Assembly (NCBI GenBank): GCA_963933195.1
Contig: CAWVUS010000011.1
Span: 1 to 44,214 of the forward strand
Direction of reading: 5' to 3'
DNA length: 44,214 bases
Origin: UBA8437 sp963933195
GTDB taxonomy: Bacteria; Planctomycetota; Planctomycetia; Planctomycetales; Planctomycetaceae
In this document: positions 9,407 to 18,752 of the stretch, in pieces
How positions within the stretch are numbered: position 1 is the stretch's first letter
Layout: each line of letters starts with the position of its first letter
Translations under genes and position numbers: made by a program
Notes under the pieces: generated by a model
Told to the model about the DNA's origin: nothing
What the model saw: only the letters and a program-made list of their open reading frames with translations
Database searches by the model: none

Positions 9407-10669
9407 ATGTCGACGCGAATTGGTTTTGCTGGTGAGTTGGTGAGTGGCAAGTCCCTGGGGCCGATCATTCTCGTCGTGTCACTGTGTGTCGCAACGGTGT
9501 CGGCGGCGGTGCCCTCGTGGCCCGGCTGGCGTGGTCCGCGAGGTGATGGGCATTCGACAGAAAGCGATCTTCCCAACCAGTGGTCGAAAGACTCGATCGC
9601 CTGGTCCGTTGGATTGCCCGGACACGGCCAATCGTCACCAACGATCTGGGGCCGGTGGATTTTTCTGACCGCGTCACTGGACAAGGGGAAGCAGCGGGTG
9701 GTGCTGTGTGTTGATCGAGACACGCACAAGCTGGCCTGGAAACACACCGCCTTCACCGGTCCTGCTCTTCCCACCCACAACATGAACGGTTACGCCTCGG
9801 CCAGTTGTGTCACTGACGGGGAATTCGTTTACGCGTTCTTTGGCGAGGGTGGTGGAATTCACTGTTACCGTGTTGATGGGACGCCGGTCTGGCAAAAGCC
9901 CGTCGGCGTTTTCGACAACAGGTGGGGCTCGGCCTCGTGCCCGGTGCTGGTGGGGAACTCCGTCGTCCAACTCGTTGACTCGGACAAGCAGGCCTACATC
10001 GCTGCCTTCGATCGAAAGACCGGTCAGCAGTTGTGGAAGACCGATCGGGACAATTTTCGTGGATGGAGCACGCCAGTCCTGGTCCGTGTCGGTGGACACG
10101 ACGAACTGGTGGTCAACGGACACGCGGCGGTGTGTGCCTATGACCCCGGGACCGGAAAGGAACTGTGGCGAGTCAAGAACAAGTCGGGCCGAGGAACGCC
10201 CACGGTGACTCTCGGAGACGGGCTGCTGTTCACCAGCAACGGCACGAGACCGTACCTGACCGCGATTCGTCCCGGTGGTGCCGGTGATGTGACCGGCAGC
10301 CACGTGGCGTGGCAAGTCCAGCGCAACGGTCGCGACATTCCTTCGCCCATTGTCATTGGCAAGTACGTGTTGATTGTCGGCCTGCGTGGTGGAATCCTGG
10401 GCTGCTACGACACGAAGTCCGGCAAGCAGTTGTGGTTGGAACGGCTTGGGACCAACTTCTCGGCCTCGCCGGTCGCCTGGAACGGCCTGGCCTTCTTCAT
10501 CAACGAGGCGGGCGAGACATTTGTGGTCCGCCCGGGACCGAAGCCGGAGATCGTCGCGAGGAATCGAATGGAGGCGCCGGCGGAGGAAATCTTCCGGGCG
10601 TCGATCACCCCGCTGGGAGGGCGGGTCTATATCCGTTCGACCAAGCGATTGTACTGCGTCGGCAAGTAG
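9407..10669 (+). CDS. Secreted PQQ-like beta-propeller protein
   Basis: The 420-residue protein has an N-terminal signal segment (about residues 17-34, SLGPIILVVSLCVATVSA), followed by the planctomycete hallmark WPGWRGPRGDG. Repeated blades then carry the A-x-D-x-x-T-G-x-x-x-W motif, for example AFDRKTGQQLWKTD and AYDPGTGKELWRVK, with weaker YDTKSGKQLWLE. The fold is that of quinoprotein dehydrogenases and BamB, but no quinone- or calcium-binding catalytic set is evident. A binding or scaffold role is as likely as catalysis. A good ribosome-binding site (GAGGAGG) precedes the ATG. It is divergent from the M16 gene and convergent with the rhomboid gene, so it is probably monocistronic. Confidence 0.85.
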   Translation: MSTRIGFAGELVSGKSLGPIILVVSLCVATVSAAVPSWPGWRGPRGDGHSTESDLPNQWSKDSIAWSVGLPGHGQSSPTIWGRWIFLTASLDKGKQRVVLCVDRDTHKLAWKHTAFTGPALPTHNMNGYASASCVTDGEFVYAFFGEGGGIHCYRVDGTPVWQKPVGVFDNRWGSASCPVLVGNSVVQLVDSDKQAYIAAFDRKTGQQLWKTDRDNFRGWSTPVLVRVGGHDELVVNGHAAVCAYDPGTGKELWRVKNKSGRGTPTVTLGDGLLFTSNGTRPYLTAIRPGGAGDVTGSHVAWQVQRNGRDIPSPIVIGKYVLIVGLRGGILGCYDTKSGKQLWLERLGTNFSASPVAWNGLAFFINEAGETFVVRPGPKPEIVARNRMEAPAEEIFRASITPLGGRVYIRSTKRLYCVGK

Positions 10670-10724
10670 CCAGCTGGACACGGCTCCGTCGCGAGCGGCA
10701 TGCGGGCCAAAGCTGGTCTCCAGG

Positions 10725-11720
10725 CTACGTCCGCGCCGGCCACAGCCCGGCCAGCATTCCCGAGGCCAGGCCGAACGCGTGTGCCCCGTTGGCAACCCCA
10801 CCGATCACGCCGAACATGCAGAGGAAAAACCAGCCAAGCAACCAGAACGTGGTGTTTGGTGGCATCGACAGACCCTGCTGCGGAGCGAACCGCTCCCTCA
10901 TCAAGATGTAGCCAAAGACTCCATACACCACCCCGGACATGCCTCCAAACAGTGGTGATCCGGTGATGGCGTATTGTCCGACGTTGGAAATGATGGCGAC
11001 CAACAGGATCAGTCCCAGGTAGCGAGCCAGTCCCCGTTTCGATTCGACCTCGCCTCCCAGGAACCTGAGATACAGCAGGTTGAACAGGATGTGGGGGATG
11101 CTGAAGTGCAGGAAGGCGGGTGTCACCAGTCGCCAGACGTGGCCATGCAGAATCTGTCCGACTCCATGATCTGGCGGCTGGAAGTCGCGATCGGTCGTGA
11201 CGGCCTCCCAGAGATGTTCGGCAGCTTTCGAGATGTTGTAGGTGGAGGTGAAGACACCCTCGGCACGTTCCTCGATGTCAACAATTGTCAACTTGCTCAT
11301 CACTGGCTCGTAGGCCATCTGGAACTCAAAATCGCCTTCGGGACTGAGGCCACGGACACAGACGAGGGTCAGCAGTGCCGAGAGACCCATCAGGGCGACA
11401 GTGGCCGGGCAGCTTCGCGAGGGAGTGATGGTCCATTGTTGGCCGGCCCGTGGGTGGGTGGGGGCTGGTCGGTTGACCCTGGCGGTGGCGCGTTCGGCGG
11501 CCTCCAGGGCCTGTTCGGCCTGGACATAGAGATCGGACTGTGGTGTTGCCCGGAAACTCTCGAGTTCTGCGCGGGCCGATTCGACCAGGTCCTCGTCGTG
11601 GATCCAGATGGTCCACTGCTCGTCTTCCTGTTCAATGTCAGTGGCCGTGCCGAGACTGAGTAGCCAGGCCCGGAATCTCCGGGCAGCCGCCTGATCAGGA
11701 AGCGATCCAATGTGTCTCAT
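10725..11720 (-). CDS. Rhomboid family intramembrane serine protease
   Basis: The 331-residue protein has a soluble N-terminal region of about 100 residues followed by a six-helix rhomboid core. The catalytic dyad is visible as Ser262 in GMSG and His314 in the last helix (GAHAFGLASG). The HILFNLLYL segment is the conserved helix 2 with Asn lining the active site. Rhomboids cleave membrane-protein substrates within or near their TM helices; the substrate cannot be inferred. The N-terminal part (SLPDQAAARRFRAWLLSLG...) resembles the small cytosolic domain of other bacterial rhomboids. It lies upstream of no obvious partner: the next gene on this strand, a GTPase, ends 42 bp before its start. 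Confidence 0.92.
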   Translation of the reverse strand: MRHIGSLPDQAAARRFRAWLLSLGTATDIEQEDEQWTIWIHDEDLVESARAELESFRATPQSDLYVQAEQALEAAERATARVNRPAPTHPRAGQQWTITPSRSCPATVALMGLSALLTLVCVRGLSPEGDFEFQMAYEPVMSKLTIVDIEERAEGVFTSTYNISKAAEHLWEAVTTDRDFQPPDHGVGQILHGHVWRLVTPAFLHFSIPHILFNLLYLRFLGGEVESKRGLARYLGLILLVAIISNVGQYAITGSPLFGGMSGVVYGVFGYILMRERFAPQQGLSMPPNTTFWLLGWFFLCMFGVIGGVANGAHAFGLASGMLAGLWPART

Positions 11721-11762
11721 TCGGTCGAAAACCGTAGGCAGTGGTTGGAAAGGGGAACTGCG

Positions 11763-12752
11763 TCAGGCGTGCAGTTCGACAAGATCCTTGTCCGAGAGGA
11801 CATGTTCGCGACCGACACTCTGTCCATCGTGAACAGTGTCTCCCCAGATCCGGGCAAACTTGAGAGTGGTAGCCAGTTCTCGATGCACCCGCAACGCCAG
11901 GTCCTCGACCGTCGCGTTTCGTGGAACCGTGAAAGGCGATTCAAAATCGGCCGTTTTTCCCGGACGCTTGGTGTAGACACGAATCACATCGAGCTTGCGG
12001 TAGACGATTTCCCGAAGTGAGTCGCGGGAGTCCGGGTTATCAAATTCGACACGGACTGTCTCGTGCGCCGATTCGGTCAGTTCTTCAAATAAAGAAATTC
12101 TCGTTTCGGCATCGGGGTCCGATGCGCGGGTCACCACGAGCAGTGTCCGGACGTGAACGGTACTGAAATCGTCCTCGTCGAATCCGGTACGGTTTGAGAA
12201 GAGTGTCTTCCGTTCCGTGAATTGTCGTATGACGGCTTCCGTGTCATCTGGCGCATCGTCACTGCTGCCGTCAAAGACCAGGAGCGCCAGGTCGGCGGCT
12301 CGGACCAGGCCGGTCAGGTAGGCATCGATGTGTGTCTCGGTCACCGGTGGAGTGTCGATCAACTGCACGGTGATGTCTTCCCAGGACATCATGGCCGGCA
12401 GTGGTTCCCGCGTGGCAAATGGATAATCGGTCACCTCGGGGCTGGCATTGGTCAATTCGTCGACCACTCGACTCTTGCCGGCATTCGGGCCTCCGACCAA
12501 CACGACCTGTCCGGCACCCTGCCGGGGCACCTTGTAACTGCGGCTTTTTTTCTCCGATGACTGTTCGGAGGTACTCTCGGCGCGGGCTTCCTTGAGCCGC
12601 TTGCGGAGGTCGGCCTGCAGTTTGTCGGTCCCCTTGTGCTTGGGAATGATGGCAAGCATCTCTTCCAGGCACTCGACCCGCTCTCCGGCCGATTGTGCCT
12701 GCCGGTAGGCGTTTTCGGCTTTCTGGTACTGGGGCGTGAGGTTGGCAGGCAT
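11763..12752 (-). CDS. DRG/Obg-type GTPase with C-terminal TGS domain
   Basis: The 329-residue protein has an N-terminal helical segment typical of DRG proteins (HKGTDKLQADLRKRL, residues 39-53). A G domain follows with P-loop GGPNAGKS (87-94), a DRG/Obg-like YPFAT switch I region (110-114) and DTPP (133-136) in place of DTPG. A C-terminal TGS domain runs from about residue 265 to the end. The guanine-specificity motif NKxD is not seen at the expected place; VTRASD (207-212) occupies it. Obg/DRG relatives bind ribosomes or ribosome-linked factors, so a translation-related role is likely. The degenerate G4 motif may mean weak or altered nucleotide specificity. Confidence 0.85.
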   Translation of the reverse strand: MPANLTPQYQKAENAYRQAQSAGERVECLEEMLAIIPKHKGTDKLQADLRKRLKEARAESTSEQSSEKKSRSYKVPRQGAGQVVLVGGPNAGKSRVVDELTNASPEVTDYPFATREPLPAMMSWEDITVQLIDTPPVTETHIDAYLTGLVRAADLALLVFDGSSDDAPDDTEAVIRQFTERKTLFSNRTGFDEDDFSTVHVRTLLVVTRASDPDAETRISLFEELTESAHETVRVEFDNPDSRDSLREIVYRKLDVIRVYTKRPGKTADFESPFTVPRNATVEDLALRVHRELATTLKFARIWGDTVHDGQSVGREHVLSDKDLVELHA

Positions 12753-12803
12753 GGGGGGACAGGCGCAACCTGTGTCCGGTCGGGGGAGTGGGCAAGGGGC
12801 GGC

Positions 12804-13928
12804 TCATTGTATCGCTGTATCGTCTTTCCGGAAACGACTGATGACGGCGATCGGCCACGACGAGTGATCGGCCACGGCCGGGACATCCGTGTCTTGGCCG
12901 ACCAGCACCAGTCCGCAATCGGGTGGGATAAGAGACAGGTCGATATCGCCCGGATGTCGCCATTCCTGTTCCCCGGTCCAGTCGATGCCGGTGTTTCCTC
13001 CGGAGACGGCCGGTTGTTCGAACGGGTCCTCGCCGGAGAGGTCCGGATGATCCCGGTACACGACCGGTCGGGCACCACGGGCGATGAGCCAATCTTGCGA
13101 AATGGCCAACCCGTAGGGTTCGAAGTCCCAGCGGCCGCGGTGTGGACGGAAGACACGACGCGAGCCGAGTTGTTCAAGTGGACAGGATGTGAAACTGACC
13201 GCCGGTGGAGCGCCACGGACCGGTCGCGATACGGCTCGCAGACGTCCCTCAACCAGGATCCGTCTCAAGGTGCATTGCACCGAATGGTCGGAATCCGCCC
13301 GGCCCAGGATCAGGTTGTCCAGGTACTCCTCGCGGGACTGGCCCGGCCATGGTCCGTCGCACTCACGAGTGCAATGAATGAGCCAGTCGTCACGCCTTTT
13401 GTCCTGGACGGTCGCCAGTCGTGTGGTGGCCGAGGTGGTCCAGGGCGTGGCCGGCGTGCGACACCGTGATAGGAATGGACGTGCCCCGTGTGATTCCCAG
13501 GACATCGCCGTGGCAAGGGGGACCAGGCTCGCCGTTCGGGCGAACCACACAACCGGCCGAATTCCCGCCGGAAGCTGTGTGAGTTCGGTGACCAGCGATG
13601 CGGTCCGACTGTGATTGCGAGCCGATAGAACGATGACCGTGTCGGCGTTCTCGACGCACAGGCGATCTCGAGCACGTCGCGGTACCCCCGGAACCGGCTT
13701 CGTCTCGATGCGATGACCGAACAATTCAGCACAACGCGGAAGATAGGGAGATGTCGTCGTGCCAGCAGCCGACAGCAGCGTGGATCCGGCAGGCACCAGG
13801 TTGTTGCAGGCGGTCGCCAGTGCTGCAAACCAGTCATGACGACGGTGCGGCCACCGGCCGAGGTGTGAACTGACCAGGGCAATTTTTGGGCGGGGGAGAT
13901 TGAGGATCCGGGACCGTGTTTCGGACAT
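12804..13928 (-). CDS. Conserved-looking two-part protein of unknown function
   Basis: The protein has 374 residues with no signal peptide or TM helix. Residues 1-145 look like a Rossmann-type nucleotide- or base-binding region, with predicted strands KIALVSSH, TVIVLSAR and RPVVWFAR and a clustered Arg/Asn motif (SARNHSR, 102-108). Residues 180-374 form a second part with striking motifs: GPWPGQSREEYLD (192-204), AVSFTSCPL (243-251), HRGRWDFEPYGLAI (263-276), GARPVVY (285-291) and EQEWRHPGDIDL (320-331). The set FTxxPL, then YG-I/L, then GA-x-PV-x-Y, then EWR recalls AbiGi/DUF2971-type domains, but I cannot confirm homology. It ends 51 bp upstream of the GTPase gene on the same strand, so the two may be co-transcribed. 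Confidence 0.75.
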   Translation of the reverse strand: MSETRSRILNLPRPKIALVSSHLGRWPHRRHDWFAALATACNNLVPAGSTLLSAAGTTTSPYLPRCAELFGHRIETKPVPGVPRRARDRLCVENADTVIVLSARNHSRTASLVTELTQLPAGIRPVVWFARTASLVPLATAMSWESHGARPFLSRCRTPATPWTTSATTRLATVQDKRRDDWLIHCTRECDGPWPGQSREEYLDNLILGRADSDHSVQCTLRRILVEGRLRAVSRPVRGAPPAVSFTSCPLEQLGSRRVFRPHRGRWDFEPYGLAISQDWLIARGARPVVYRDHPDLSGEDPFEQPAVSGGNTGIDWTGEQEWRHPGDIDLSLIPPDCGLVLVGQDTDVPAVADHSSWPIAVISRFRKDDTAIQ

Positions 13929-14176
13929 CGTGGGCCTCGCAGTTGATCAAGGATCGCCTCCCCGGCCCGATCTTGCGACGGCAGTCAGCGTTAATATAGG
14001 GAATTTGAGCCTCGAGATGTGTTGCGACTTTAGTGTGACCACAGTGGACAGCCTGTTGAGAGTCTGGATTGGTGTGGGTATCATCTGGCCAACACGACGA
14101 ATCAATTTTGGATGATACGTTTCCACCACGTTGGAATTTTGGCGTCATGCCATAACGACACCGGGGCATTGGGGGT
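13929..14176. other. Divergent intergenic region before the TPR/ExbBD unit
   Basis: This 248-bp non-coding gap must contain the promoters of the unknown-function gene (minus) and of the TPR-ExbB-ExbD-toroid unit (plus). An AT-richer patch lies around 13988-14000 (GTTAATATAGGG). I cannot assign -10 or -35 boxes with confidence and see no credible small ORF. Confidence 0.45.
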
Positions 14177-17100
14177 GTGAAGATGCGAGGCCGAGGAGGA
14201 GGCCCGCGGCTGGCCGCGAGGCTGTTCTGTGGTGCGATGGCTACGCTGTTGCTGGCGACCGTCACGATCGCCCAGGAGACGGAGGCCGAGAAAGCTGCGA
14301 CACGCGATTATGTCGTTGCCCAGGGTTTCCAGAAAAAGCGGCTGTTCGCCGATGCGGCGACGCACTGGAAGAAGTTCCTGACAACGCACACCAAGAGTGT
14401 GCGGTTGCCGGCGGTGCGACTGAACCTGGCCGTCTGCCAGTTGCAGCTCAAACAGTATCCCGGAGCCAGCGCAACACTGCGGCAGTTGTTGAAGCTCAAT
14501 CCGCAGTACAAGCTCGCCGACCGGGTGCAGTACAACCTGGGCCTGGCGATGGACAATATCGCAGTCGGGTCAGGGAAGGCCCCGGACTTCGAAGCAGCTG
14601 CCGTCGAATACGGTCGGGTCGCCGCGCGCTATCCCAAGAGTGCTTTTGCACTGCCGGCTTTGTACTACCAGGCCGAGTGCCTGTTCTCGGCCGAGAAGCT
14701 CGCGGCAGCGGTGGTTGTTTACAACAAGGCATTGGCATTGAAGCCGTCGCCGAAGCTTGAACCTGACATCCTCTACGGACTGGGGACTGCCCAGGAAGGG
14801 CTGAAGACATACCCGGCCGCGGTGGTGACCTACCAGCGTTTCCTCAAGGCTCATGGGAAACGACCCGAGGCGACCGAGATCAGCCTGCGGTTGGGCTTGT
14901 GCCTGTTTCGCCAGGAGAAATTTGCCGAGTCGCAGCCGTTGTTTGCGCGGGCGGCTGCAGTGAAGGATTTCCCCCAGGCCGATCTCGCGCTGCTGCAGCA
15001 GGGACACGCGATGCGCCAGCAGCAGAAGCTGGCCGAAGCGGCGGCGGTGTTCGAGTCGTTGCCCAAGAGATTCGCCAAGAGTTCCTACACCTCCGAGTCG
15101 TTGTTGGCGGCCGGAAAGTGTCGGTTTGGAGTGGCCGACTACGCCAAGGCCCAGCAGGCGTTGACCCCCGTGGTGGCGGACCCGAAGTCGGTCGAGGGGG
15201 CTGAGGCGTCGGCGTGGCTGGGACGCACCCTGGTGAAGTTGAAGAAACCGGCTGATGCGGTGGTCGTGTACGACAAGGCGATCGCGGCATTTTCCAAGCA
15301 CCCACGGTTGCCAGAGTTGGTGTATTTCCGCGGTGAAGCACTGTATGCCCAGCCCGAGAAACGGGCTGCTGCTGCTGCCGGATTCCTGGAATTCACGGGG
15401 AAGTACGCTGAGCACCAGTTGGCAGCCAGCGCGTTGTACATGTCGGCATTGGCCCACTTGCAGATCGACAAGCCGACCGAGTCGTTGTTGTCGGTCACGA
15501 AGTTCCTGGCTGATGCGAAACGGGCCAAGCACGAGTTGCGGCCAGAAGTACTTTACGTGGGCGGACAGGCGTACCTGTTGGGTGAAAAACCCGACTGGGC
15601 CAAGGCCGAGGCCTTGTTTCGCGGGCTGTTGAGTGAGTATCCCAAGCACCAGCACGTGCCGGCGGCGACGGTGCGGATTGGCTTTTGCCTGTACCGTTCC
15701 GAAAAATTTGACCCGGCGGTTGCTCACCTGGCCGGCGCGATTCCCGGTTTGTCCGATCCCGAATTGAAAGCCGAGGCGGGATTGTTGTTGGGACGGAGCC
15801 ACCAGGTGTCCAAGCGGCCGGCCGAGGCGATTGTGGCATTCCGGGCTGCGGTGGCCGCCGCCCCCAAGTGGGAGCGGGTCGACGAGTTGTTGTACGTTCT
15901 GGGTGCGACGCTCAAGGACGACGCCAAGCTGGACCCGGCGGTTGTCGAACTGAACAAGTTGCAGACTCAGTTTCCCAAGAGCGTGTTTCGGGATCGGGCG
16001 CTTTATGAACTGGGCGACATTGCCCGGATCCAGAAGAAACACGATCCGGCCGTGGTGCTGTTCAAAAAAGTGCTGTCCGAATTTCCCAAGAGCGACGTGG
16101 CTCCGTTGGCCCAGTTTGGCATGGGAGCGGCCTTGTTCGAGAAGGGGGAGTTCAAGCCCGCGGAGGTGGCCCTGCAGCAACTGACCGCGAAGTTTGCCAC
16201 TCACCCGATCGTCGGCCGGGGACGACGCCTGAGGGGTTCGTGTCTGCGCGAACTGAAGGACTTTGCCGGCGCAGTGACAGAGTTGCAGGCCTACCTGGCC
16301 CACAAGCCACCCCCGGCGGTCGAGCAGGCTGCCGACGCGAGGTTTGAAATGGCGTTGTGCCAGGTCGGACTCAAACAACACAAGCCGGCCATCGCGACCT
16401 TCAATGTGGTGCTCAAGGAGCAACCCAAGTTTGCCCAGAAAGACAACCTGCTCTATGAACTGGCCTTCGCCTACCAGGCCACCGACCAGGCTCCACAGGC
16501 GACAGCCACCTACCGGCGGTTGGTGGCCGAGGTGCCAACGAGTCCCCTGGTGGCCGAGTGCTGGTTCCGGATTGGACAGGCTCTGGAAAAGACCGATGAC
16601 GAGAAGCAGTTGCCCGAAGCCGAAAAGGCGTATGTTGCCGGGCTGAAGGGGGTCAAGAAACCGTCTGTCCGCCAGAGCCTGCTCTATCAACTCGGTTGGG
16701 TACAGTACCGACAGGAACGGTACCCCGAGGCCGTGGCACAGTTGGGCGTGCTCCTCAAGGAGTTTCCCGAAGGCAACCAGCGGGCCGAGGCACTGTTGTT
16801 GGCCGGCGAGTGCCAGTACCTGGCCAAGAACTGGAAGGAAGCGGTGGTTCACTTCGAGATGGTGGTCGCGGACAAGAACGCCACCGAACGGTCTCGAGCA
16901 TTGTATCGGTCCGGCACCTGTCACCTGAATCTCAAGCAGTGGTCACAGTCGCAGCAACGTTTCGAAGCCCTGCTCAAGGAATTTCCCAAGTACCCGCAAC
17001 TCTCCGCGGCACGCTACGGCCTGGGCCTGGCGTTACAGAAGCAGAACCAGTTGGCCCGGGCCCTGGTGGTCTTTGAACAGGTCACCAAGGAGACCAACAC

Positions 17101-17383
17101 CGAGGCCGCGGCCAAGGCGAGGTTCATGATTGGCGAGATTGCCTTCTCGAAGAAACAGTACAAGGTGGCCTACTCGAGTTTCCTGGTTGCTGCGTTCAAG
17201 TATCCGTACGAGGAGTGGCAGGCCAAGGGGTACCTGGAGGCTGGACGTTGCTTCAAGGAACTCAAGGACAATGCCAAGGCTCGTGAACTGCTCGAAACGG
17301 TGGTCAAGAAATTTCCAAAGAGGCCCGAGGCCAAGTCGGCGGCGCAGGTGCTGGCCACCTTGCCCAAGCCGAAGACACAGTGA
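14177..17383 (+). CDS. Large exported TPR-repeat protein, first gene of Tol/Ton-like unit
   Basis: The 1068-residue protein starts with GTG at 14177; ATG 14183 is two codons later and equally possible. An N-terminal signal peptide (about residues 4-32, ending in TIAQE) sends it to the periplasm. The rest is built of tetratricopeptide-type helical hairpins, roughly every 35-37 residues, many with the YP-x-S/A or FPK turn seen in BamD/CpoB-like repeats (FPKSVFRDRALYELGD, FPKSDVAPLAQFGMG). It ends where the ExbB-like gene's frame begins: the TGA overlaps a GTG. In Gram-negative bacteria the Tol-Pal cluster also carries a periplasmic TPR protein (CpoB/YbgF). Here a much longer TPR protein leads a unit with ExbB/ExbD-type genes, so a structural role in that machine is likely. 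Confidence 0.88.
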   Translation: MKMRGRGGGPRLAARLFCGAMATLLLATVTIAQETEAEKAATRDYVVAQGFQKKRLFADAATHWKKFLTTHTKSVRLPAVRLNLAVCQLQLKQYPGASATLRQLLKLNPQYKLADRVQYNLGLAMDNIAVGSGKAPDFEAAAVEYGRVAARYPKSAFALPALYYQAECLFSAEKLAAAVVVYNKALALKPSPKLEPDILYGLGTAQEGLKTYPAAVVTYQRFLKAHGKRPEATEISLRLGLCLFRQEKFAESQPLFARAAAVKDFPQADLALLQQGHAMRQQQKLAEAAAVFESLPKRFAKSSYTSESLLAAGKCRFGVADYAKAQQALTPVVADPKSVEGAEASAWLGRTLVKLKKPADAVVVYDKAIAAFSKHPRLPELVYFRGEALYAQPEKRAAAAAGFLEFTGKYAEHQLAASALYMSALAHLQIDKPTESLLSVTKFLADAKRAKHELRPEVLYVGGQAYLLGEKPDWAKAEALFRGLLSEYPKHQHVPAATVRIGFCLYRSEKFDPAVAHLAGAIPGLSDPELKAEAGLLLGRSHQVSKRPAEAIVAFRAAVAAAPKWERVDELLYVLGATLKDDAKLDPAVVELNKLQTQFPKSVFRDRALYELGDIARIQKKHDPAVVLFKKVLSEFPKSDVAPLAQFGMGAALFEKGEFKPAEVALQQLTAKFATHPIVGRGRRLRGSCLRELKDFAGAVTELQAYLAHKPPPAVEQAADARFEMALCQVGLKQHKPAIATFNVVLKEQPKFAQKDNLLYELAFAYQATDQAPQATATYRRLVAEVPTSPLVAECWFRIGQALEKTDDEKQLPEAEKAYVAGLKGVKKPSVRQSLLYQLGWVQYRQERYPEAVAQLGVLLKEFPEGNQRAEALLLAGECQYLAKNWKEAVVHFEMVVADKNATERSRALYRSGTCHLNLKQWSQSQQRFEALLKEFPKYPQLSAARYGLGLALQKQNQLARALVVFEQVTKETNTEAAAKARFMIGEIAFSKKQYKVAYSSFLVAAFKYPYEEWQAKGYLEAGRCFKELKDNAKARELLETVVKKFPKRPEAKSAAQVLATLPKPKTQ

Positions 17384-17445
17384 GTGATGGTGCCGGGTTG
17401 GCCAACGGCCACCCAGGTGCCAGGCAACTACGATTGGAGACGAGG

Positions 17446-18321
17446 ATGCGGGTAAGCGATTGCGGGACGCGAACTGGCCGGAGTTGGTTTCGGATGGCTG
17501 GGCGACTGGGGGTTGTCGCAATCGTGTTCGCGACGGTCACCATTTCGGCCATGCCGGTGTTGGCCCAGGCAGATGCAGAGCCAGAGGCAGACGGCGTGGT
17601 TGCCACCAGTCCGGAGCCCGCGGCTGATGATGACAAGGACGAGTCGCTGTTGGCGCTGATCGTGGGCACCGGCCCGACCGGTTGGTTGTTCATGGGCATC
17701 CTGCTGATCTTCTCGTTTTACAGTGTCACCGTGGCCATCGAACGGGCCGCCGCAACACGTCGAATTCACGTGTTGCCCGATGGTTTTCTCGGCGAGGTCC
17801 GATCGCTCTCGGCCTCGGCCCAGCCCAGCCTGGCGGCCTTTCGAGAACTGTGTGGCAAGTGGGATGTGCCGGTGGCCCGAATTGTCGAAGCGGGGCTTGA
17901 TCGGTGCGGGCGGCCACTGACGGAAATCGAGAAGTCGATGGAAGACAAGGCGGCCCGCGAGATTGCCACGTTGCGGGGAGGAATCCGGCCGTTGCGGACC
18001 GTCGGCAGTATTGCGCCATTGATCGGTTTGCTGGGAACCGTTGTTGGCATGATCGTCGCTTTTCGGACCGCCAGCCAGGGGCTCGGACGCGGCGAGCGGA
18101 TGGCCGAGGGAATTTACCTGGCACTGATGACGACCGCCGCAGGCCTGACAATTGCGATCCCCACGCTGCTGCTGTCGGCAATTTTCACGGCACGTGTCGA
18201 ACGATTCTTCCGCGAGATGGCGGAGGAACTGGTGCCGACAATTCTCTGCCTGGCCAGGATTGCTCCCGAGGTGGACGTGGAGCAGGCGGCTGCAACTACC
18301 CCCGAAGTCGTGAACGTGTGA
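17446..18321 (+). CDS. MotA/TolQ/ExbB proton channel family protein
   Basis: The protein has 291 residues from ATG 17446, which follows GGAGACGAGG; the frame is open to a GTG at 17380 overlapping the TPR stop. A first hydrophobic stretch (VVAIVFATVTISAMPVLA) acts as signal or anchor. TM helices follow: GWLFMGILLIFSFYSVTVAI, then the family core IAPLIGLLGTVVGMIVAF and LMTTAAGLTIAIPTLLLSAI. The GLLGTVxGMI and AGLxxAIPxL signatures are diagnostic of the ExbB/TolQ/MotA family. With an ExbD/TolR partner it forms an inner-membrane channel that converts proton flow into mechanical work on a periplasmic partner. ExbD starts 4 bp after its stop, so the two are translated together. Confidence 0.93.
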   Translation: MRVSDCGTRTGRSWFRMAGRLGVVAIVFATVTISAMPVLAQADAEPEADGVVATSPEPAADDDKDESLLALIVGTGPTGWLFMGILLIFSFYSVTVAIERAAATRRIHVLPDGFLGEVRSLSASAQPSLAAFRELCGKWDVPVARIVEAGLDRCGRPLTEIEKSMEDKAAREIATLRGGIRPLRTVGSIAPLIGLLGTVVGMIVAFRTASQGLGRGERMAEGIYLALMTTAAGLTIAIPTLLLSAIFTARVERFFREMAEELVPTILCLARIAPEVDVEQAAATTPEVVNV

Positions 18322-18325
18322 ATCG

Positions 18326-18742
18326 ATGAGATTGTCAGAAGAGAGTGCCGAGGAAGCGGGTCCCGATTTGACTCCGGTCATCGATGTCGTGTTCCTGTTG
18401 CTGATTTTCTTCCTGGTCGCGACCGAGTATCACCAGGAGGAACGAGAACTCGACGTGGTGTTGCCCGAGGTGACCCAGGCACAGCCCCTGGCGATGACCA
18501 AGGAGTTGATCGTCAACATCACCAAGGCGGGAGCGTTCAAGGTGGCTGGTCGGGACTACAACGAGCAGCAGCTCTACCAGATCATCCGGGAGGCCAAGGA
18601 GAACAACCCCGAGATGACTGCCCTGATTCGCGGGGATGGTGACAGTGCCCTGCGGTATGCCGTGCGAGTGATGGGGATGTGCAACAAGGTGGAAATGAGA
18701 TACCGGATCGCGGCCCTGCAGCAGGCGGGAGGGGGAACGTGA
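18326..18742 (+). CDS. ExbD/TolR family biopolymer transport protein
   Basis: The 138-residue protein has a short cytoplasmic N-terminus, one TM helix (DLTPVIDVVFLLLIFFLVAT, residues 14-33) and a small periplasmic domain. The DLTPxIDVVFLLLIFF motif is the family signature, and the Asp in PVID is the conserved proton-carrying residue of the channel. The C-terminal domain keeps the A-x-I-R-G-D pattern typical of ExbD/TolR. It sits 4 bp after the ExbB-like gene and 10 bp before the propeller-toroid gene, so these are one transcript. No tonB- or tolA-like separate gene follows; the next gene may take that role. Confidence 0.93.
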   Translation: MRLSEESAEEAGPDLTPVIDVVFLLLIFFLVATEYHQEERELDVVLPEVTQAQPLAMTKELIVNITKAGAFKVAGRDYNEQQLYQIIREAKENNPEMTALIRGDGDSALRYAVRVMGMCNKVEMRYRIAALQQAGGGT

Positions 18743-18752
18743 TTGGAGTGAG

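Noticed and set aside
14570..16924. 784-residue open frame antisense to the TPR gene
   Set aside because: It is opposite a clearly coding TPR frame, shows no domain pattern, and long antisense frames are expected in GC-rich DNA.
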